Origin: Chitinophagaceae bacterium | GTDB taxonomy: Bacteria; Bacteroidota; Bacteroidia; Chitinophagales; Chitinophagaceae | Length of the DNA: 64,000 nucleotides | Assembly: GCA_016787065.1 (NCBI GenBank) | Contig: JAEUVD010000002.1 | Location: 62,001-126,000 of the forward strand | Direction of reading: 5' to 3' | Shown here: one piece after another, positions 59,514-64,000 of the stretch | How the letters are laid out: each line of letters opens with the position of its first letter | Position numbering within the stretch: position 1 is the first letter of the stretch | Translations under genes and position numbers: made by a program | The notes under the pieces: model-generated | Told to the model about the DNA's origin: nothing | Database searches by the model: none | Seen by the model: the letters and a program-made list of their open reading frames with translations, nothing else

Positions 59514-59521
59514 TAAATATA
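59514..59521 (-). promoter_or_regulatory. -7 element (TATATTTA), leaderless spacing, WYL gene
   Basis: Five of six fixed positions, four bases before the GTG of the WYL gene. The inverted repeat (59536-59558) lies 14 bases upstream, overlapping the expected -33 region. Confidence 0.45.
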
Positions 59522-59535
59522 AAATTTTCTTTGTT

Positions 59536-59558
59536 ACTACGTAAACTCATTACGTAGT
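59536..59558. promoter_or_regulatory. Perfect 9-bp inverted repeat, probable WYL operator
   Basis: Arms ACTACGTAA (59536-59544) and TTACGTAGT (59550-59558) with a 5-base spacer. It lies in the 87-base region between the WYL gene and the divergent gene, over the expected promoter region of both. No T run follows either arm, so it is not a terminator. Confidence 0.6.
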
Positions 59559-59596
59559 GCGGGTAGAATCTTTGTATTGAAATAAAAATAAACATC

Positions 59597-60178
59597 ATGA
59601 CGCCCGTATTAGTACAAACCGATTTCAGTATAAATGCCTTCATGGCAACTCAGGTTATTTTTGATGATAGCGATTTGGTAAGTGTATCGTGCACGTGCCG
59701 AATTCAGAATCAACTAAAACACACTACCTTGCTATTTACCTTTGCTACCTTCAATGATTTTTTACGACATAGTGGATCCGCAGGGGCACAACTTCAGGAT
59801 ATAGTTTGCAAAAAATTACTTGGCAACGAACAACCGCCGTATTTAATTTCATTACAAGACAAACCATTAGTTTTTGTGCAGTGCAAGCTCGAGTTGGCCT
59901 ATTTAATTGCACAAGATGATAGTTGCCTCAGTGTTGAAGCCGTGAAGCCTATTTCATTCTTACAACAGGCTCAAAACCTTCGACATAACATCAAAGATTT
60001 TGGCCCTATGACCTTGAATATGAATACGGTTGTTCAGCATGCTTTAGAAGATTTATCCTCTTTATATCGTTTCTATCTTGGTTTAAAGGAATTAAATCTT
60101 ACCGATGAAGCTGCTCGCACGAAAGCCGGATTACAGAACGATAAAATATTTAAATTGGCCTACTATGCTGCCAAATAA
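59597..60178 (+). CDS. Protein of unknown function divergent from the WYL regulator
   Basis: 193 residues, no signal peptide or membrane helix. Four Cys lie in the first half (VSCTC, IVCKK, VQCKL) and another in DDSCL. The C-terminal about 45 residues are helical (YRFYLGLKELNLTDEAARTKAG). No family recognised. AATCTTTG at 59567-59574 is a weak -7 candidate. The inverted repeat upstream and the divergent WYL gene suggest it is the main target of that regulator; the next gene downstream is on the other strand, so it is transcribed alone. Confidence 0.75.
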   Translation: MTPVLVQTDFSINAFMATQVIFDDSDLVSVSCTCRIQNQLKHTTLLFTFATFNDFLRHSGSAGAQLQDIVCKKLLGNEQPPYLISLQDKPLVFVQCKLELAYLIAQDDSCLSVEAVKPISFLQQAQNLRHNIKDFGPMTLNMNTVVQHALEDLSSLYRFYLGLKELNLTDEAARTKAGLQNDKIFKLAYYAAK

Positions 60179-60236
60179 GTTTATGTATTAAGCGACGTGC
60201 TCTGAAAAGCAGCGGTCTATTTGGTTTTGCTATTGC

Positions 60237-60794
60237 TTATTGTTGGGGCAAGGCTGTTTTACTTACACCGATCATCCCTTGTACATTCAGGATTTTATAT
60301 TCCGAAAAGTTCTGATTTGATTCTAACCCCTTACCAAAAATAACCTGTGTTGGTGTTGTGATTTTTACAAATTTATCGGACCGGAATTTTTGTGCTTTTT
60401 CATCCCAGATTAATTCCTCTGTATTAAGCTGTTCCTTTTTCTTATTGTAAACTACCACACTATCCTTCACCATCATATTTCCTTCCTTTTCAAAATAGCG
60501 TCCGTATTTTGCTAGTAGCGTGCTTTCTGTTTTCAAACTATCATCAAAAAAATCAACACGCAATCCGTTTTTCATTTCAAAATAAAATGGTTCTCTACTT
60601 TGCTGATGGTCAAAGGTCTTTGTTTGTAATCGGGCTTTGGTATGTCCGCCATTGCTATAAATAATAGTAACATCTTTTCCATTTTCATTATCCACCATGC
60701 TCTTGGTTACAGTTTCCTTTATTTCCTTCATGTTATTTCCGCACGATGAGAGCAGCACAAGAAAAAGTGGAAGAAAAAAAAATCGAACCTGCAT
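60237..60794 (-). CDS. lptC: LptC-like LPS export lipoprotein
   Basis: 185 residues. A lipobox with Cys18 (LVLLSSCGNN) gives a lipoprotein signal. The mature part is a beta-jellyroll-like LptC/OstA-type region with GRYFEKEGNMMVKDSVVVYN and ELIWDEKAQKFRSDKFVKI. LptC bridges inner-membrane LptBFG and periplasmic LptA in LPS transport. The best support is the family pattern and its usual position after coaX and a barrel gene in Bacteroidota. Third gene of the coaX operon. Confidence 0.85.
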   Translation of the reverse strand: MQVRFFFLPLFLVLLSSCGNNMKEIKETVTKSMVDNENGKDVTIIYSNGGHTKARLQTKTFDHQQSREPFYFEMKNGLRVDFFDDSLKTESTLLAKYGRYFEKEGNMMVKDSVVVYNKKKEQLNTEELIWDEKAQKFRSDKFVKITTPTQVIFGKGLESNQNFSEYKILNVQGMIGVSKTALPQQ

Positions 60795-60810
60795 GAGTGC
60801 GCGTATTCTT

Positions 60811-62088
60811 TTAGTCGTAACGACGTTTAATGAACCAGCGGTCGTTTAAGGTTATACCCACTACAAAACGTGTAAAATTTTCGCGAAGCAATCCTTCTTT
60901 GGTAGTACCCCGTGTGCCTACTTCAAAACCGGCATTCACTTGTCCGATACTTAAATTCGTTCTACGAATCGGCATACTTAAACCGGCGGTTACAGCCGAT
61001 TTTCGTAAAGGAGTATTATTAAATCGATACACATCCTGACCGGTATAGGCACCAGCTCGGTAGGTTACTCGTTTCCAATAGTTCTTGGTAGCATTTACAT
61101 CAGGTGTGATGCCACCTCCTAAACGCACATACCATGATGAACCTGTACTATCGGGCATACCATAGGAACGATACTTACTCCAATTAGTTGCATTAATTTC
61201 AGCCCCGAGCTGCCAATAGTCGCCTTGTTGTAAAACAGCTCCTAAAGCTAACTCCGAAGGAATTTGAATATTACCTTTTACATTATACAAACTGTCGCCT
61301 CTATAATTGTAAATCGGATCTTCAATATCACCAATAAAGGTTTCATAGTGTTGTTCTTTATTAGCTTTCAACGTCTGACCTAAGGTATAACTGCCACCTA
61401 AATTCAAACTATACTCTTTGTTGATTTGTAATTGATAAAGAGCACCTAATTGGGTATACAATCCACCTACTGTAATCCGACCGTAGTTGTGGTTGTATAA
61501 TATTTTCTCCGTATCGGCAAATTCAGCTTCTACCGAGTTAACAATATTTCCGAACGTATAACCCAAATTAAGACCAATACTTAAATGCTGGTATTTATAA
61601 GCGGCTCCCGCAAATAGGCGTTGAATACTTCCACCACCATAATAATTATTCGTGCGTTCGTACAAACCAAAAAGGGTATCTGTTTTCTGCATATTAAATT
61701 TGGCGTTGTATTGTGGCAAAATACCGAAAGCCAAACCAATACCTTTGCCGGCAGAAACACCTACCACGGCATAAGATATAGTAGCATAGCCTGTTTTGTT
61801 GGAGCTTGCGTTTGTTTTAATAGTATTTCGGGTAGCGTCGAAGCCAATATTATAAGAGGTTAATCGCAGTCCGGAATAGGTAGCAGGATTCACCGGATTA
61901 GCAATTAGAGCATTCGAGTCGGCAACGGCTACGCCACCCATTAATCGATGTACTGTATTGTACCCCGGTTTTACATTGCCTAATGCGAAACGGGTATAGG
62001 GTGAATTATCCTGAGCCTGAAGAAGGGTTCCGAAAAATAATAAGGAGAATAAAAGTTTTAGTTTAGTTGTACTGATCCAAGATTGCAT
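60811..62088 (-). CDS. Outer-membrane barrel protein (FadL/OmpP1-like)
   Basis: 425 residues from the ATG at 62088. A signal peptide ends in LLQAQ. The mature start DNSPYTRFALGNV, then RLMGGVAVADSNALIANPVNPATYS, is a conserved Bacteroidota outer-membrane family pattern (compare SPYSRYGxGD with NPASY). The rest is a beta-barrel sequence with Tyr/Gly-rich strands. The in-frame ATG at 62166 would add 26 residues that overlap coaX without a signal-like start. The gene overlaps the end of coaX by 26 bases and is followed by the LptC-like gene, so it may act with LPS or lipid transport. Confidence 0.85.
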   Translation of the reverse strand: MQSWISTTKLKLLFSLLFFGTLLQAQDNSPYTRFALGNVKPGYNTVHRLMGGVAVADSNALIANPVNPATYSGLRLTSYNIGFDATRNTIKTNASSNKTGYATISYAVVGVSAGKGIGLAFGILPQYNAKFNMQKTDTLFGLYERTNNYYGGGSIQRLFAGAAYKYQHLSIGLNLGYTFGNIVNSVEAEFADTEKILYNHNYGRITVGGLYTQLGALYQLQINKEYSLNLGGSYTLGQTLKANKEQHYETFIGDIEDPIYNYRGDSLYNVKGNIQIPSELALGAVLQQGDYWQLGAEINATNWSKYRSYGMPDSTGSSWYVRLGGGITPDVNATKNYWKRVTYRAGAYTGQDVYRFNNTPLRKSAVTAGLSMPIRRTNLSIGQVNAGFEVGTRGTTKEGLLRENFTRFVVGITLNDRWFIKRRYD

Positions 62089-62794
62089 AAAGTCCTTTGA
62101 ACAAAAAATTTGTGTCGACAAATATCTTGCTTTTAAGACGGGATTCAAAGAAGGGGCTATCACCACCAGTTAAAACAGCGTTAATAGTGCCATATTGCTC
62201 TGTGAAGTTGTTCAACATGCCATCGATTTCGGCTGCAATTCCGTTGATAGCGCCGCTTCGGATAGAGGTATCGGTATCATAACCGAGCATAGGCAAATGC
62301 CCATCTCGTTGAATGAGAGGCAACCTATCCGTGAACTCATACATCGATCGTAACCGTAAATTGATACCAGGCGAAATGGCACCGCCGCGAAAAGCATTAT
62401 TTTTTGCAAGAAAATTATAGGTAATACAGGTTCCTATGGATATAACTACACTATCCTGACGAGGAAATTGCTTACCCAAAGCAGCTACCAAGGCCAAGCG
62501 GTCGTTGCCCAAGGTTTCCGGAGATCCGTAGGCATTCAAAAAAGGCAATCGAGTATTTTTATCCAGAAGAATAAAACGAGTGGCGGTGTACAATAGATTT
62601 TCTATCTGACGATCGTGATGAACAACAGAAGAGAGAATTGATTTTTCCGGTTTATACGTATTAATGATATCGGCAATAGTGGCAAGCGCCTCCGTTGCGG
62701 TAAACTCAATTCTGTCGGTCATTTTATCGCCGGTAAACACAGCGGCCTTCAGGGTCGTATTTCCAAAATCCAAACAGAGCGAAACGGGTAGCAT
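62063..62794 (-). CDS. coaX: Type III pantothenate kinase
   Basis: 243 residues. ASKHA fold with phosphate motif LCLDFGNTTLKAAVF, then LGNDRLALVAA, ISIGTCITYNFL, and GGAISPGINLRLRSMYEFTDRLP. Phosphorylates pantothenate, the first committed step of coenzyme A synthesis, without feedback inhibition by CoA. The C-terminal part overlaps the start of the next gene by 26 bases, indicating tight coupling. Confidence 0.95.
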   Translation of the reverse strand: MLPVSLCLDFGNTTLKAAVFTGDKMTDRIEFTATEALATIADIINTYKPEKSILSSVVHHDRQIENLLYTATRFILLDKNTRLPFLNAYGSPETLGNDRLALVAALGKQFPRQDSVVISIGTCITYNFLAKNNAFRGGAISPGINLRLRSMYEFTDRLPLIQRDGHLPMLGYDTDTSIRSGAINGIAAEIDGMLNNFTEQYGTINAVLTGGDSPFFESRLKSKIFVDTNFLFKGLYAILDQYN

Positions 62795-62798
62795 GCCT

Positions 62799-62806
62799 TA
62801 AATCTA
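62799..62806 (-). promoter_or_regulatory. -7 element (TAGATTTA), leaderless spacing, coaX
   Basis: Five of six fixed positions, four bases before the coaX ATG. A second such element (TATATTTA, 62816-62823) lies 21 bases before the same ATG. Confidence 0.4.
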
Positions 62807-62815
62807 AAAATTGGC

Positions 62816-62823
62816 TAAATATA
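62816..62823 (-). promoter_or_regulatory. Second -7 element (TATATTTA) of coaX
   Basis: Five of six fixed positions, 21 bases before the ATG. It would give a short leader, whereas the element at 62799 would give none. Confidence 0.35.
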
Positions 62824-62892
62824 GGGGCATCCTATCAAACCAACGAATAACTTCGGTAAAAGATTTTTTTTAGTTGTAGAGCGTTCTTTTTG

Positions 62893-63528
62893 TTAGAACC
62901 CTTCTGTAGAAAGTTTCCGAAAATGACCGTTGAGCTGAATCCGTTCTTTCAAATTTTTAAGTTCGGTAAGCATTGGAATCGATTGCTTCAAATGGCGCTG
63001 TAAATATTCTTGTCGCTGATCTTCGCGAAGCAGCGTAAGTAGTTCATATTCCTGCTTGGTACTTAGACCTACATGATGGCCTACATCATAACACGTCATT
63101 TCTTCTTCCTTTTTTTTATAGTCCTTTTCAACTTGTAATAATTGATGGAACTGGTGTACTTCTTGCAACACTTTCTTCATTTTAGAAGCAATGCCCTCCC
63201 TCACGTTATCAGGGTACGTAACAATGGCTCCGCTATAGAGTTTGTCGGGCAGTGTTTTAACATGTTCCAGTATCCTGAATACTTGTTGCGCTTCGGTTTT
63301 AATATCCATTTCACCGGTATCGTATTCTTTCTCAATTGAAAGAATTTCCACGGTTGTACCAAGCTCCATAATTTCATTGTCAACAATAGCGGGAATACCA
63401 AAAACCTTTTTCAAATCAAAACACTCTCGTATAAGTTGCTTGTATCGGGGTTCGAAAATATGCAGGTTTAGTTTTTCGCCCGGAAAGACAACAATATTCA
63501 GCGGAAAAATCGGAATGAAATTCGTCAT
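62893..63528 (-). CDS. Lon substrate-binding (LON_substr_bdg) domain protein
   Basis: 211 residues. It starts with FIPIFPLNIVVFPGEKLNLHIFEPRYKQLI, the Lon N-terminal domain signature, and continues to a helical C-terminal part. No AAA or Ser-Lys protease domain follows, so it is a stand-alone Lon-N protein, probably a binding or adaptor protein; the partner is unknown. It is separated from coaX by 98 bases and has its own -7 element. Confidence 0.9.
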   Translation of the reverse strand: MTNFIPIFPLNIVVFPGEKLNLHIFEPRYKQLIRECFDLKKVFGIPAIVDNEIMELGTTVEILSIEKEYDTGEMDIKTEAQQVFRILEHVKTLPDKLYSGAIVTYPDNVREGIASKMKKVLQEVHQFHQLLQVEKDYKKKEEEMTCYDVGHHVGLSTKQEYELLTLLREDQRQEYLQRHLKQSIPMLTELKNLKERIQLNGHFRKLSTEGF

Positions 63529-63532
63529 GAAG

Positions 63533-63540
63533 TAAAAATA
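63533..63540 (-). promoter_or_regulatory. -7 element (TATTTTTA), leaderless spacing
   Basis: Five of six fixed positions, four bases before the ATG of the Lon-N gene. Confidence 0.4.
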
Positions 63541-63622
63541 GGAACTTCATTTCAAAAATAATGGAAGCCAGGAAAGTTCTTGCCACTCATCCCTTTTTTC
63601 GTTCATGTTTAACCCATGCAAC

Positions 63623-63630
63623 TATATTTG
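63623..63630 (+). promoter_or_regulatory. -7 element (TATATTTG) of the S46 peptidase gene
   Basis: Full consensus match, 21 bases before the ATG. Confidence 0.55.
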
Positions 63631-63651
63631 TGCTTCTCAAAAAATTACAAC

Positions 63652-64000
63652 ATGAAAAAACTTGTCTTGTTCTTTCTAACCGTATGGGCTTTTCAGTCAG
63701 CAAAAGCTGATGAAGGAATGTGGTTACCTATGATGATTTCGCAGAACTATGAGGAAATGCAACGCCTTGGTTTGAAGCTTACTCCGGAACAGATTTATTC
63801 TATCAACCGAAATTCCATGAAGGATGCTATTGTACATTTCGGAAGTGGTTGCACCGGTGAAATGATTTCGCCGAAAGGTTTGCTTATGACGAATCATCAT
63901 TGTGGCTATGGTTCAATTGCTGCGGTGAGTACCGTTGATAAAAACTACCTCATGAATGGTTTTATGGCACATACGATGGATGAAGAAATTCCTTGTCCGG
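63652..64000 (+). CDS. S46-family dipeptidyl peptidase (partial, DPP7/DPP11 type)
   Basis: The first 116 codons only; it runs off the right edge. The signal peptide ends in SAKAD, after which mature sequence begins DEGMWLPMMI. The catalytic His of S46 lies in LLMTNHHCGYGSI, following GSGCTGEMISPKG, which is the family signature. S46 enzymes (DPP7, DPP11) are periplasmic serine peptidases that release dipeptides from peptides and help cells grow on protein. Which subtype it is depends on residues beyond this window. It could work with the POT transporter, but the two genes are far apart. Confidence 0.93.
   Translation, partial: MKKLVLFFLTVWAFQSAKADEGMWLPMMISQNYEEMQRLGLKLTPEQIYSINRNSMKDAIVHFGSGCTGEMISPKGLLMTNHHCGYGSIAAVSTVDKNYLMNGFMAHTMDEEIPCP

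Noticed and set aside
62089..62166. Start of the barrel gene at 62166
   Set aside because: It would bury the signal peptide 26 residues inside the protein and lengthen the coaX overlap.
1..64000. tRNA, rRNA, CRISPR, insertion sequence, phage and defence genes
   Set aside because: None found: no direct-repeat arrays, no transposase or integrase features, and no toxin-antitoxin or nuclease set. YraN and WYL alone do not make a defence locus.

Overview
The window comes from a member of the Bacteroidota. The evidence is a PorP/SprF-family protein, C-terminal sorting domains of the type IX secretion system (type A and type B), LytTR/two-component-propeller regulators, a SpoIIM/DUF4129/DUF4350/MoxR cassette, and promoters of the Bacteroidota -7 type (TAnnTTTG). 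The sequence does not settle the class or genus. It looks like ordinary chromosome: dense genes, even base composition, and no insertion sequence, integrase, phage gene, rRNA, tRNA or CRISPR array that I could find.

Layout. 1-2.9 kb: an ECF sigma / anti-sigma / metal-sensor-like operon (its last gene runs off the left edge), a PorP/SprF protein and 3-hydroxyanthranilate dioxygenase. 3-9 kb: two tiny membrane proteins, a HAD phosphatase, a secreted repeat protein, a POT peptide transporter and a TonB-receptor-like barrel. 9-13.5 kb: a pair of secreted M16 proteases (one with the metal site, one without) and a small outer-membrane-type protein. 13.5-17.4 kb: a nucleotide-sugar operon (DegT aminotransferase, UDP-glucose dehydrogenase, UDP-xylose synthase, small conserved protein). 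17.6-26.9 kb: two secreted type IX cargo proteins and a LytTR regulator/kinase pair. 27-31.3 kb: YraN, phosphoglucose/phosphomannose isomerase, two membrane proteins, an Rrf2 regulator, GNAT and DUF3820. 31.4-34.2 kb: a formate dehydrogenase with a NuoG-like front. 34.2-37.4 kb: thioredoxin-like, Nudix and RluA-type proteins. 37.6-44.8 kb: the SpoIIM-DUF4129-DUF4350-MoxR operon, then a TlpA-like/gmk/CNNM/nucleotidyltransferase operon. 44.8-54 kb: two secreted cargo proteins, a mini-ferredoxin, OsmC, pirin, Kbl, a GRDP-like protein, a two-RCK potassium channel and DUF1684. 54.4-58.4 kb: GNAT and a very large PNGase F-like cargo protein. 58.5-60.2 kb: a WYL regulator divergent from an unknown gene. 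60.2-63.5 kb: CoaX, a barrel protein, LptC-like, and a Lon-N protein. The right edge holds the start of an S46 dipeptidyl peptidase.

Three observations are the most worth checking. First, -7 elements fall into two spacing classes. In eight genes exactly four bases separate the motif from the start codon, which predicts leaderless mRNAs; in about seventeen others the gap is 15-23 bases. Second, a perfect 9-bp inverted repeat lies between the WYL regulator and a divergent gene of unknown function. Third, several unusual proteins occur: a PNGase F-like protein interrupted by a LamG-type segment, a bacterial GRDP-like protein with a Gly/Cys tail, and a MoxR operon without its usual DUF58 partner. 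I see no complete defence system or novel multi-gene machine. The WYL locus is the nearest candidate.
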